64,000 nt of DNA from Streptomyces humidus. GTDB taxonomy: Bacteria; Actinomycetota; Actinomycetes; Streptomycetales; Streptomycetaceae. Below the pieces are notes generated by a model. It had not been told where the DNA came from. It was given only the letters and a program-made list of their open reading frames with translations, and did no database searches. The stretch lies in contig NZ_BMTL01000006.1 of the NCBI RefSeq assembly GCF_014649655.1, forward strand, positions 124,001 through 188,000, read 5' to 3'. A program made the position numbers and the translations under genes. Shown one piece after another: positions 54,300 to 62,599 of this stretch; the first letter of the stretch is position 1, and every line of letters begins with the position of its first letter.

Positions 54300-55814
54300 G
54301 TGACTCCCGAACACCCCACCCCGACCGGCCCGCACGACCTCGCCCTGGACCCGCCGCCCGGCTGCCCCGCGCACGTCAGGGGCCCCGGCGGACTGGCCCG
54401 CCTCTACGGCCCCGGCGCGGAGGACCTGAACGAACTGTACGAGCGGCTGCGCGAGGAACACGGCCCCGTGGCGCCGGTCCTGCTCCACGACGACCTGCCG
54501 ATGTGGATGGTCCTCGGACACGCCGAGAACCTGCGCATGGTGCGCACGCCCTCGCACTTCACCAAGGACAGCCGCATCTGGTCGCAACTGCTGCAGGGCA
54601 AGGTCCGGCCCGACCACCCGCTCATGCCGCACATCGCCTGGCAGCCCATCTGCGCGCACGCCGAGGGCGACGAGCACAAGCGGCTGCGGGGGGCGGTCAC
54701 GGCGGCCATGGCGACCATCGACGACCGCAGTGTGCGCCGCTACATCAACCGCTCCAGCCAGCGCCTGGTCAACCGCTTCTGCGAGGAGGGCCGCGCCGAC
54801 CTGGTCGGCGACTTCGCCGAGCACCTCCCGATGGCGGTGATGTGCCACGTCCTCGGCATGCCCGACGAGTACAACGACACGATGGTGCACGCCGCGCGCG
54901 ACGCCCTCAAGGGCAGCGAGACCGCCGTCGCCAGCCACGAGTACGTCGTCGAGGCCCTCGCCAGGCTCACCGCCCGCCGCCGCGCCGATCCCGAGGACGA
55001 CTTCACCGGTCATCTCGTCCGCCACCCGGCGGGGCTCACCGACGACGAGGTCAGGGAGCATCTGCGCCTGGTGCTCTTCGCCGCCTACGAGAACACGGTC
55101 AACCTGCTCTCCAACGTGCTGCGCATGGTCCTCACCGACCCGCGTTTCCTCGCCCGGCTCAACGGCGGGCAGATGACGGTGGCGGAGGCGGTCGAGCAGT
55201 CCCTGTGGGACGAGCCGCCGTTCAGCACCATCTTCGGCTACTTCGCCAAGCAGGACACGGAGTTGGGGGGCCAGCGCATCCGCCGGGGCGACGGCCTCTT
55301 CTTCGCGCCCGCGCCCGGCAACGTGGACCCCCGGGTGCGCCCCGACCTGTCCGCCCACATGCAGGGCAACCGCTCCCATCTGGCCTTCGGCAGCGGCCCG
55401 CACGAGTGCCCCGGCCAGGACATCGGCCGCGCGATCGCCGACGTCGGCGTCGACGCGCTGCTGATGCGGCTGCCCGACGTGCAACTCGACTGCGCTGAAG
55501 ACGAGTTGCGGTGGACGATGTCGATCGCCTCGCGGCACCTGGTCGAGCTGCCGGTGCGCTTCGAGCCCAGGGAGCAGCAGGACGTCAAGCACAAGCCGAG
55601 CCACGCCCCGATCCCGCCGCAGCGCCTGACGCGGCCGGCGGGCGCGCCGCCGCGGCCCGCTCCGGCGCCCGAGCGCGAGACGCCGGACCTCTCGACGCCG
55701 GTGCCTGCGCCGGCCCCTGCGCCGCAGCCCGCCCCGCCCGTCCCGCAGCCGACGGGACCGGCCCGCCGGCCGAACGCCTGGCGCCGCTTCCTGGCCTGGT
55801 GGCGCGGTTACTGA
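54300..55814 (+). CDS. cvnE9: CYP157-type cytochrome P450 of the conservon, lacking the ExxR motif
   Basis: A 504-residue P450. The heme-binding loop is intact (FGSGPHECPG, thiolate C370). The K-helix ExxR motif is replaced: the segment reads VEQSLWDEPP (E299-Q-S-L-W303), so both usual invariant residues are changed. This is the known hallmark of CYP157 family members of Streptomyces conservons. The I-helix reads FAAYENTVN. A C-terminal extension of about 85 residues is Pro/Ala-rich and ends in a basic Trp-rich segment (AWRRFLAWWRGY) that could touch the membrane. The substrate is unknown. GTG start; the 3' end overlaps the convergent pseudouridine synthase gene by seven bases. Confidence 0.9.
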   Translation: MTPEHPTPTGPHDLALDPPPGCPAHVRGPGGLARLYGPGAEDLNELYERLREEHGPVAPVLLHDDLPMWMVLGHAENLRMVRTPSHFTKDSRIWSQLLQGKVRPDHPLMPHIAWQPICAHAEGDEHKRLRGAVTAAMATIDDRSVRRYINRSSQRLVNRFCEEGRADLVGDFAEHLPMAVMCHVLGMPDEYNDTMVHAARDALKGSETAVASHEYVVEALARLTARRRADPEDDFTGHLVRHPAGLTDDEVREHLRLVLFAAYENTVNLLSNVLRMVLTDPRFLARLNGGQMTVAEAVEQSLWDEPPFSTIFGYFAKQDTELGGQRIRRGDGLFFAPAPGNVDPRVRPDLSAHMQGNRSHLAFGSGPHECPGQDIGRAIADVGVDALLMRLPDVQLDCAEDELRWTMSIASRHLVELPVRFEPREQQDVKHKPSHAPIPPQRLTRPAGAPPRPAPAPERETPDLSTPVPAPAPAPQPAPPVPQPTGPARRPNAWRRFLAWWRGY

Positions 55815-56815
55815 GCGGCGCCCGGCTGCCGGACGGCCGCCGGCTGCGGGGCGCTTGCCGGCTGCGCGGCGGTCGCCCAACGGTCGTACGACGCCCAGGC
55901 GTCCAGGACGCGACCGCTGCGCAGCCGGTGCAGTCTCCCCGTGACCGGATCGGTGAACTCCAGCTCCCGCGCCAGCAGTTGCAGCGGACGCCGGAAGTCG
56001 CCGGCCGGCACGGGGCCGGTCACTTCCGGGTAGAGCGGGTCGCCGAGGATCGGCAGGCCGAGCGCGTTCATGTGGACGCGCAACTGATGGGTCTGGCCGG
56101 TGGCGGGCAGCAGCCGGTACCGGCCGAGCTCCCGCGCCCCGTGTTCGACGAGCTCGACACGGCTCACCGCGTTGGGCTCGCCCGCCACCTCGTAGGCGGC
56201 CATGACCCCCCGTTCCTTGACGATGCGGCTGCGCACCGTCCGGGGCAGGACGAGCCCGGGATCGTACGGCGCGACCGCCTCGTACACCTTGCGCACCCGG
56301 CGGTCGCGGAAGAGCGACTGGTACGCGCCGCGCTCCTCGGGACGTACGACGAACAGCACCAGACCGGCCGTGAGCCGGTCGAGCCGGTGCGCCGCGCCCA
56401 GCGCCGGAACGCCCAGCTCCCGCCGCAGCCGGGCCAGCGCGGTCTCGGCGACATGGCTGCCGCGCGGGGTGGTGGCCAGGAAGTGCGGCTTGTCGGCGAC
56501 GACCAGGTGCTCGTCGCGGTACACGATCTCCAGCGGGAACGGCACGGGGGCCTCGGGCGGCAGCTCGCGGTGGTACCAGAGGAACGTCCCCGGCGCGTAA
56601 GCCGTGTCCGCCGTCACCGCCCGCCCGTCGGCGCCGACGATCTGCCCGGCCTCGAGCATCGCGTCCACGACCCCGGCGCGCGCCGCGCCGAGCCGCTCCA
56701 CCAGGTGCTCGCGCACGGTGGCCCAGGAGCCCTCGCCCGGCAGCCGCATCCGCACCGGGTCGATCCCTTCGCGCTGCGGCAGGGGAGAGGGCGGGGGAGG
56801 CGTGCGGCGTCTCAT
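55808..56815 (-). CDS. RluA-family pseudouridine synthase
   Basis: A 335-residue enzyme that isomerises uridine to pseudouridine in RNA. It has the catalytic motif HRLDRLTAG (D146), VADKPHFLAT, the RKVYEA strand and GQTHQLRVHM. An N-terminal S4-like part (residues about 30-90: VREHLVERLG...) may bind RNA. The rRNA or tRNA position cannot be told. The start at 56815 (MRRRTPPPP) was taken from the last upstream ATG. The extreme 3' end overlaps the P450 gene. Confidence 0.88.
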   Translation of the reverse strand: MRRRTPPPPSPLPQREGIDPVRMRLPGEGSWATVREHLVERLGAARAGVVDAMLEAGQIVGADGRAVTADTAYAPGTFLWYHRELPPEAPVPFPLEIVYRDEHLVVADKPHFLATTPRGSHVAETALARLRRELGVPALGAAHRLDRLTAGLVLFVVRPEERGAYQSLFRDRRVRKVYEAVAPYDPGLVLPRTVRSRIVKERGVMAAYEVAGEPNAVSRVELVEHGARELGRYRLLPATGQTHQLRVHMNALGLPILGDPLYPEVTGPVPAGDFRRPLQLLARELEFTDPVTGRLHRLRSGRVLDAWASYDRWATAAQPASAPQPAAVRQPGAAQ

Positions 56816-56882
56816 CGGGGTCAAGCGTACGGCGACGGGAAACCCGGTTGACTCCTCGCGCGTCGTCGGCAGGATGCGGGGC

Positions 56883-57464
56883 ATGCCCTGCACAGCCGGC
56901 CCCGTCCTGCCCGCCCGGACCCTCTCGGGCGCCCCGCAACCCGTGCTTCCCACCGGTGACGGGCTCCTCCTGCGCCCCTGGCGGGACACGGACGCCCCCG
57001 CCGTCCACGCCGCCTTCCAGGACCCGGCGATGCATCAGTGGCACATCCGGACCGCCGACTCCGAGGAGGAGGTGGCCGGCTGGATCAGGGAATGGCGTGC
57101 GGCCTGGGAAGAGGAGCGCAGCGCCCAGTGGGCCGTCGTCGACGCCGGCGCCGACGAACTGCTGGGCCGGGTGGCGCTGCGCGACATCCTGCTCGACGAG
57201 GGCGTCGCGGAGGTCGCGTACTGGACCACCAGGGCGGCCCGGGGCCGGGGGGTCGCTCCCCGGGCCACGACCGCGCTGACGCGCTGGGCCCTCGACGAGA
57301 TCGGCTTCCACCGGCTCGAACTGCAGCACGCCACCGCCAACGAGGCGTCCTGCCGTGTCGCCGTCAAGGCCGGCTTCACCCTGGAGGGCACCAGGCGCAG
57401 CGCGTGCCTCCATCCGGACGGCTGGCACGACATGCACGTCCACGCGCGCGTGCAGGGCGACTGA
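56883..57464 (+). CDS. GNAT-family N-acetyltransferase
   Basis: A 193-residue acetyltransferase of the RimJ/RimL type: LLLRPWRDTDAPAVHAAFQD, VAYWTTRAARGRGVAPRAT (acetyl-CoA loop R/Q-x-x-G-x-G/A) and ANEASCRVAVKAGFTLEGTRR. The acceptor is unknown. Start uncertain between ATG 56874 and ATG 56883. It is divergent from the pseudouridine synthase gene and converges on the siderophore-interacting protein gene. Confidence 0.85.
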   Translation: MPCTAGPVLPARTLSGAPQPVLPTGDGLLLRPWRDTDAPAVHAAFQDPAMHQWHIRTADSEEEVAGWIREWRAAWEEERSAQWAVVDAGADELLGRVALRDILLDEGVAEVAYWTTRAARGRGVAPRATTALTRWALDEIGFHRLELQHATANEASCRVAVKAGFTLEGTRRSACLHPDGWHDMHVHARVQGD

Positions 57465-57489
57465 GCCGACCGCGGCCCGCCCGTCGCCG

Positions 57490-58335
57490 TCACGGGGTCG
57501 GCGTCACGCCCTCCTGCTCCTGTTCCACGCGGGCGTTCCATTCCCGCTTGGAGGCCTGCCAGCCGTCCTCGTTGTGGCCGAGCCGCCAGTAGCCGGAGAT
57601 CGACAGGTCCTCGCGCGGAATCCGCAGCTCGACGCGCAGCAGTCTGCGCAGCTCCTTCACGCACGCCGCCTCACCGTGCACGAACGCGTGCGGCCGGCCC
57701 TCGGGGAACCGGAGCGCCCGCACGGCCTCGACGAGCAGCTCACCGACGGGCCGCTCACCGCGGTGCAGCCAGACGACCTCGACGTCGGACTCGATCTTCT
57801 GCTCCTCCTCGGGGCCGGCCACCTCGATGAACGCGTGGGCCACGGCACCGGCGGGCAGCGACTCCAGGGCGGCCGCGATGGCGGGCAGGGCGCTCTCGTC
57901 GCCGGCCAGCAGATGCCAGTCGGCGGCCGGGTCGGGCATGTAGGCGCCGCCGGGGCCCATGAAGCGGACCGTCTCGCCGGGCTGGACGCGCATCGCCCAC
58001 GGGCCGGCCAGGCCCTCGTCGCCGTGGATCACGAAGTCCAGGGTCAGCTCGCGGTGTTCGGCATCCCAGTGGCGCACGGTGTACGTCCGGGTCACGGGCC
58101 ACTGCTCGCGGGGGAGCTCGGCACGGATCCGCTCCAGGTCGAACGGCTCCGGATAGGTCACGCCCTCGGGGCCGAAGAGCAGTTTCACGTAGTGATCGGT
58201 GCACGTCCCCGCGGTGAACTCCGCCAGGCCGTCGCCGCCGAGCACGACGCGCTGCATGTGAGGAGTGAGCCGCTCGGTGCGGACGACCTGCGCGGAGTGA
58301 GGCTTGCGCGGCTTCCGTGCCGGACGTTCTGCCAT
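57490..58335 (-). CDS. Siderophore-interacting protein (FAD-dependent ferric-siderophore reductase)
   Basis: A 281-residue ViuB-type flavoprotein that reduces ferric siderophores in the cytoplasm to free iron. It has the N-terminal FAD-binding barrel with RTYTVR and GPGGAYMPD, and the SIP C-terminal domain with LLAGDESALPAIAAALE and SGYWRLGHNEDGW. ATG after GGGAGG. An iron-box-like palindrome lies 24 bases upstream, so expression should rise under iron limitation. No siderophore cluster adjoins. Confidence 0.93.
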   Translation of the reverse strand: MAERPARKPRKPHSAQVVRTERLTPHMQRVVLGGDGLAEFTAGTCTDHYVKLLFGPEGVTYPEPFDLERIRAELPREQWPVTRTYTVRHWDAEHRELTLDFVIHGDEGLAGPWAMRVQPGETVRFMGPGGAYMPDPAADWHLLAGDESALPAIAAALESLPAGAVAHAFIEVAGPEEEQKIESDVEVVWLHRGERPVGELLVEAVRALRFPEGRPHAFVHGEAACVKELRRLLRVELRIPREDLSISGYWRLGHNEDGWQASKREWNARVEQEQEGVTPTP

Positions 58336-58358
58336 GACGGCCTCCCATGCCGATGTAG

Positions 58359-58372
58359 TTAGGTCAACCTAA
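58359..58372 (-). promoter_or_regulatory. Iron-box-like operator before the siderophore-interacting protein gene
   Basis: TTAGGTCAACCTAA has the TTAGGT/ACCTAA arms recognised by DtxR/IdeR/DmdR iron regulators, with a shorter central spacer than the canonical 19-bp box. Flanking TTAG repeats (58373-58378) may add a second half-site. Confidence 0.6.
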
Positions 58373-58430
58373 GTTAGCATCGCTTCGCGGGGACGTCCCC
58401 GTCCCGAGCGCCGAGGGGCGTCAGCGGTCC

Positions 58431-59360
58431 TCAGTGCGCCAGGGTCGTCAGCAGTCGCTGCAGCGAACCGCCCAGCCCCCAGCGCTGCGCCAGTGCCTCC
58501 AGTGTCGCTCCGTCCCTCGGCGCCCGGGGCAGTGCGGTGGTCACCTCCGGCAGGGGCACGTCATCGGCGACCCTGACCACCTTCGGCGCGACGGACACGT
58601 ACGGCCGGGACTCGTCCAGGCGCCTGCGCTGTGACGGCGTCAGCTTCGCCCCTGGGTCGTCGACCGCCGCCATGATCCCGTCGAGATCGCCGAACTCGGC
58701 CAGCAGCTTGGCCGCGGTCTTCTCCCCGATGCCCGGCACGCCGGGCAGCCCGTCGCTGGGGTCGCCGCGCAGCAGCGCCAGATCGGCGTACCCGCGCCCG
58801 TCGACGCCGTACTTCTCGCGCAGCCAGGCCTCGTCCGTCAGTTGCAGCGAGCCGACGCCCTTGAGGGGGTACAGCACACGCACCCCGCGCGCGTCGTCCA
58901 CGAGCTGGTAGAGGTCGCGGTCGCCGGTGACGATGTCCACCGGCCCCTTCGCGATGCCGGTGAACGTGCCGATGACGTCGTCCGCCTCGTAGCCCGGCAC
59001 TCCCACGCGCGCGATGCCGAGGGCGTCCAGGACCGCCTCGATGACCGGCACCTGCGGCGAGAGCGTGTCGGGCACCTCCTCCTCGTCGGGACCGACCTCA
59101 CGCTCCGCGGCGACGCGGTGCGCCTTGTAGGACGGGATCAGGTCGACCCGCCACCGGGGCCGCCAGTCCGCGTCCATGCAGGCGACGAGCTCGTCCGGCC
59201 GGTGGTCCTTCACCAGCCGGTCGATGAAGTCCAGCAGACCGCGCACGGCGTTCACCGGAGTGCCGTCCGGCGCCCTCACGGAGTCCGGGACGCCGAAGTA
59301 GGCGCGGAAGTAGAGCGAGGCGGTGTCGAGGAGCATCAGTCGTCCGGTCACGCCACGCAT
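58431..59360 (-). CDS. Stand-alone 5'-3' exonuclease
   Basis: A 309-residue protein equivalent to the 5' nuclease domain of DNA polymerase I without polymerase. Acidic metal ligands lie in LMLLDTASLYFR, CMDADWRPRWR, YEADDVIGT and VTGDRDLYQLV; the arch region is IPSYKAHR; the helix-3-turn-helix is SDGLPGVPGIGEKTAAKLL. It should remove flaps or RNA primers in repair and replication. Start uncertain among ATG 59363, ATG 59360 and GTG 59351. Confidence 0.9.
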   Translation of the reverse strand: MRGVTGRLMLLDTASLYFRAYFGVPDSVRAPDGTPVNAVRGLLDFIDRLVKDHRPDELVACMDADWRPRWRVDLIPSYKAHRVAAEREVGPDEEEVPDTLSPQVPVIEAVLDALGIARVGVPGYEADDVIGTFTGIAKGPVDIVTGDRDLYQLVDDARGVRVLYPLKGVGSLQLTDEAWLREKYGVDGRGYADLALLRGDPSDGLPGVPGIGEKTAAKLLAEFGDLDGIMAAVDDPGAKLTPSQRRRLDESRPYVSVAPKVVRVADDVPLPEVTTALPRAPRDGATLEALAQRWGLGGSLQRLLTTLAH

Positions 59361-59363
59361 CAT

Positions 59364-60141
59364 GCCGCACAGGCGCCCGGGTGACCGGCGCCCGGGCGCT
59401 CCCGCGGCCCGTGTGCGCCTCCCGGACGGCCGGGCCCGGCTCGCCGGACTCGCGGCGCTGATCCGGAAGGCCGGCGAGAGGAAGGGAGCCGGCAGCGGCG
59501 AGGCCGAGGACGAGGACGAGGGAAAAGGGCGGGACGCGGTCCGGACCTGGCCGAAGGACGACACCGGTCCGGTCGCCAGGTGGGTAGCGGTCGCCGGTTC
59601 GGGGCACGAGAACCGGACGGCCCGGTGACCTGACAGCACCGTGGCCGTCCGACGAGGGGCGGGCGTCGGCGCACGGCCTCGCGGCCTGCGCCGGGGCACG
59701 CCCCTCGCGCCGTCCGTGCTCGGTCCGCGCTCCGTCCGCGCCCTCTCCCGCCCCGACCGGCAGGTTCGTGCCGAGCCCGGGGCGGGGCGCCTCCGCGTGG
59801 GAAGCCATGGGAGGGTTTCGGCCAACCACGCAGAGCTACACTCATCCCTGAGCCGTAACGCCGGCGACGCCGGGGACGAGCGGGAACACTCGTGGCCGCT
59901 CGCGCATTGAACCGGAGAGCGGCAGGGCGGCGCCGTACCCGCGGTCCTCGGGCTCCGGTCGACTGGCGTGAACCGTGAGGGCGGGCGTCACCCCGTGTGT
60001 CCTCGTTGTGACGGGCACGTGAAACGGTTTGCCGAACATGCATAGGGTGCAGAGAACTCACCAGAGGCAGAGAACTCACCGGCGGACGTGTCCGAGAGCG
60101 CACCGGGCACACGGCGACGAGCGAAGGAGGGAGCCGGAGCG
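59364..60141. other. Long non-coding stretch before the XRE regulator
   Basis: Nearly 780 bases without a gene I can support; open frames here are Arg/Gly-rich and lack motifs. At its right end are TAGGGT (60043-60048), two copies of GCAGAGAACTCACC 18 bases apart (60049-60062 and 60067-60080) and AAGGAGGG ahead of the next gene. Confidence 0.5.
60049..60080 (+). repeat. Direct repeat in the leader of the XRE regulator
   Basis: GCAGAGAACTCACC occurs twice with period 18 directly after the -10-like TAGGGT, a possible regulator site or a recent duplication. Confidence 0.7.
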
Positions 60142-60732
60142 ATGGGCGACCACAAAGAACAGCCCCTGCGGGTGGGCGCGGCCGTGCGGCACCGGCGCCG
60201 CTCCCTGGAGCTCACCCTCGCCGTCGTGGCCGAACGCAGCGGCCTGTCGGTGCCCTTCCTGAGCCAGATCGAGAACGATCGCGCCCGGCCCAGCACCGGC
60301 TCCCTGGAGAAGGTGGCCGACGCCCTGCGCACCACCGCCGTCGAACTCCTCGCCGCCGCCGACCCGGCCTGCAGCGTCGACGTCGTGCGCGCCGAGGTCG
60401 CCGAACCGCTTCAGGGACAGGCGCCCGAAGCGGAGCCCCGCTCCCGCTCCCTGGTGCGCGGGCACCACCAGATGCACGCCTCCGAGTTCACCGGCGATCA
60501 CGACGCGGGCCGTGAATTCCAGTACCGCAACGACCAGTTGATGTACGTCGCCGACGGTGCGGTGGAGATCGAGGCGGAGGGCCGCGCCTACCGGCTCGGC
60601 CGCGGTGACACCCTGTACCTCACCGGCGGCGTCCGCCACCGCTGGCGGGCGACCGTCGCGGACACCCGCGTGGTCGTCGTCGCGGTGGCCGAGCACATCG
60701 AGGCGGTCCGGGACCGCGGGCGGAAGCGGTAG
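60142..60732 (+). CDS. XRE-family regulator with C-terminal cupin domain
   Basis: A 196-residue regulator: an N-terminal helix-turn-helix (about 10-65, LAVVAERSGLSVPFLSQIEN, RPSTGSLEKVADAL) and a C-terminal cupin (about 125-190, YVADGAVEIEAEGRAYRLGRGDTLYL, GVRHRW). Cupins in this class bind small metabolites. ATG at 60142; a GTG at 60088 would add 18 residues. Its TAG stop overlaps the next GTG (TAGTG), so it is tightly coupled to the cobalamin-binding-type gene. Confidence 0.88.
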   Translation: MGDHKEQPLRVGAAVRHRRRSLELTLAVVAERSGLSVPFLSQIENDRARPSTGSLEKVADALRTTAVELLAAADPACSVDVVRAEVAEPLQGQAPEAEPRSRSLVRGHHQMHASEFTGDHDAGREFQYRNDQLMYVADGAVEIEAEGRAYRLGRGDTLYLTGGVRHRWRATVADTRVVVVAVAEHIEAVRDRGRKR

Positions 60733-61451
60733 TGCGGGTCGTCTCCCTGGTGCCGTCGCTCACCGAGGCCGTGGCCGCCACCGTGCCCGGCGTCCTGGCC
60801 GGGGCCACCGACTGGTGCAGCCACCCGGCGGACCTCGACGTCACCCGCATCGGCGGCACCAAGAACCCGGCCGTGGACCGGATCGTCGCCCTCGCCCCCG
60901 ATCTGGTGATCGCCAACGAGGAGGAGAACCGGGAACCGGACCTGACCGCTCTGCGGGCGGCCGGACTGCGGGTCCTGGTCACGGAGGTCCGGGACGTTCC
61001 ACAGGCTTTCCGGGAGCTGGCGCGGGTCCTCGACGCCTGCGGGGCGCCCTCCCGGCCCAACTGGCTGGAGGAGGCCGAGGAGGCCTGGGCGGCGCCCCCG
61101 CCCCTCGCCGGGCGCCGGACGGCCGTCGTGCCGATCTGGCGCCGCCCGTGGATGGTGCTGGGCCGGGACACCTTCGCCGGGGACGTGCTGGCCCGCCTGG
61201 GCGTCGACCACCTCCACGCCGGTCACCCCGAGCGCTATCCGCGGATCCCGGTCGAGGAACTGCGGGCGGCCGCGCCGGACCTCGTCGTGCTGCCGGACGA
61301 GCCCTACCGCTTCACCGCCGACGACGGCCCCGAGGCCTTCCCCGGACTGCCCTGCGCGCTGGTCAGCGGACGGCACCTGACGTGGTACGGCCCGTCGCTC
61401 GCCGAGGCCCCGAAGGCGCTGGGCGAGGCGCTGCGAGCAGCGCTCCGCTGA
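60732..61451 (+). CDS. Helical-backbone metal-receptor protein (BtuF-like) without signal peptide
   Basis: A 239-residue type III solute-binding fold protein: VVSLVPSLTEAVAATV, IGGTKNPAVDRIVALAPDLVIAN, RVLVTEVRDVPQAFREL and the C-lobe DLVVLPDEPY. Members bind cobalamin or ferric siderophores outside the cell, but this one begins directly at the first strand. It has no signal peptide and no adjacent ABC permease, so it is predicted to be cytoplasmic. A co-sensor role with the upstream XRE/cupin protein is possible. The last 89 bases overlap the convergent TDT gene. Confidence 0.8.
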   Translation: MRVVSLVPSLTEAVAATVPGVLAGATDWCSHPADLDVTRIGGTKNPAVDRIVALAPDLVIANEEENREPDLTALRAAGLRVLVTEVRDVPQAFRELARVLDACGAPSRPNWLEEAEEAWAAPPPLAGRRTAVVPIWRRPWMVLGRDTFAGDVLARLGVDHLHAGHPERYPRIPVEELRAAAPDLVVLPDEPYRFTADDGPEAFPGLPCALVSGRHLTWYGPSLAEAPKALGEALRAALR

Positions 61452-62526
61452 GCAGCCCGCGGGCGGTGTGCGCGGCGACGACGCCCCAGGCGGCGACCAG
61501 CACGAGGTACAGCGCGCAGGCGAGCACGTCGAAGACGACCAGCCCGGTGTGCCGGGCGAGCGCGGCCGCCCCGGTCACGCAGGTGCCGACCGGGAAGGTG
61601 AACGCCCACCACGTCATCGCGAAGCCCATCCCCTGCCTGCGGGCCCGCGCCACGTGCGCGGCGGCCAGACACAGCCACAGCAGAGCGAAGCCCATGACCG
61701 GCACCCCGTACAGCACGGCGAGAGCGCCGGCGTCGCGGCCGTCCGGCCCCGGCAGGACCCCCGGAGCGACCTCGGCGAACTTTCCGGCGGCCGTCGTGGA
61801 CTGTCCGAGCGGCCCCAGCACGAGAAAGAGGGTCGGGGTGAGCGCGAGGGGCAGCGGCCCGCGGGTCACCAGACGCCCGAACATCAGCGGCAGCATGACG
61901 AACGTGGCCAGCAGACTCAGCCCGAACAGGGCGAAGCAGGCGAGCAGCAGCGTCTGCCGCGGCTGCCCGGCCGGCAGGTACGGCACCAGCAGCGGGCCGA
62001 GCGCGGCGGACACCATCGGCGCGACGAGCGGCAGCAGCCACACCGGCGTGGCCTGCGACGCAGCGACGCGGTGGTGTACGGCCATCAGGTACGGGACGAC
62101 GACGGCGGCCGTGACGGCGACGGCCGTGCCGACGGTGAACAGCGCGGCGTCGAGGGCGACCGCGGCGCCGACGCCGATCCAGTCCCGGCCCACGGTGAGC
62201 GCGCCGCCCCCGACGGCGAGCAGCGCCATCGCGAGGCAGCCGTAGAACGGGGCGGTGGCCGGGTCGAGGAGGTGCGCGCGGGCCTGGTCGCGATGGTGAC
62301 GCCAGTGCAGGGCGCGGGCGATGAGCAGCGCCGCGAGAAGGGCCAGCGAGAGCGCCCAGAAGGCCGCGCACAGCGGCCGCAGCCCCGGGACCCGGACCGG
62401 CAGCGCGACGCCCGCGGTCGCCACGATCGCGGTGCCCATCACCGTGGCGTACCAGTTCGGCCCGAGGTGACGGACGGCCTCGGCGCGCGGGCGGGGGGCG
62501 GACAAGGGCGGGGCGGCGGTGACCAT
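61363..62526 (-). CDS. TDT-family transporter (tellurite resistance/dicarboxylate, SLAC1-like)
   Basis: A 387-residue membrane protein with about ten hydrophobic helices and the family start HLGPNWYATVMGTAIVATAGV, plus GFAMTWWAFTFPVGTCVTG near 320. TDT members are anion channels or transporters for malate, sulfite, nitrate or tellurite. ATG with GGAG upstream. It is divergent from the LysR gene, the probable regulator. The final 30 residues are read from DNA that also codes for the BtuF-like protein. Confidence 0.88.
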   Translation of the reverse strand: MVTAAPPLSAPRPRAEAVRHLGPNWYATVMGTAIVATAGVALPVRVPGLRPLCAAFWALSLALLAALLIARALHWRHHRDQARAHLLDPATAPFYGCLAMALLAVGGGALTVGRDWIGVGAAVALDAALFTVGTAVAVTAAVVVPYLMAVHHRVAASQATPVWLLPLVAPMVSAALGPLLVPYLPAGQPRQTLLLACFALFGLSLLATFVMLPLMFGRLVTRGPLPLALTPTLFLVLGPLGQSTTAAGKFAEVAPGVLPGPDGRDAGALAVLYGVPVMGFALLWLCLAAAHVARARRQGMGFAMTWWAFTFPVGTCVTGAAALARHTGLVVFDVLACALYLVLVAAWGVVAAHTARGLLSGALLAAPRPAPSGPRRATGRTTSGAVR

Positions 62527-62582
62527 GACTCCACGGTCGCCCGCCGTCGCGGCCGCGACCAGGGAGGATGTCTCTATGGGGG

Positions 62583-62599
62583 CATAAGCTGGGCTTATG
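62583..62599. promoter_or_regulatory. LysR-type operator between the TDT and LysR genes
   Basis: CATAAG and CTTATG arms around CTGGG form ATAAGC-TGG-GCTTAT, a perfect 15-bp palindrome that fits the T-N11-A box. It overlaps the ATG proposed for the LysR gene, compatible with autorepression. Confidence 0.6.

Noticed and set aside
59641..59910. An 89-codon frame in the gap before the XRE regulator
   Set aside because: Arg/Gly-rich product, no ribosome-binding site or motif; nothing to support translation.
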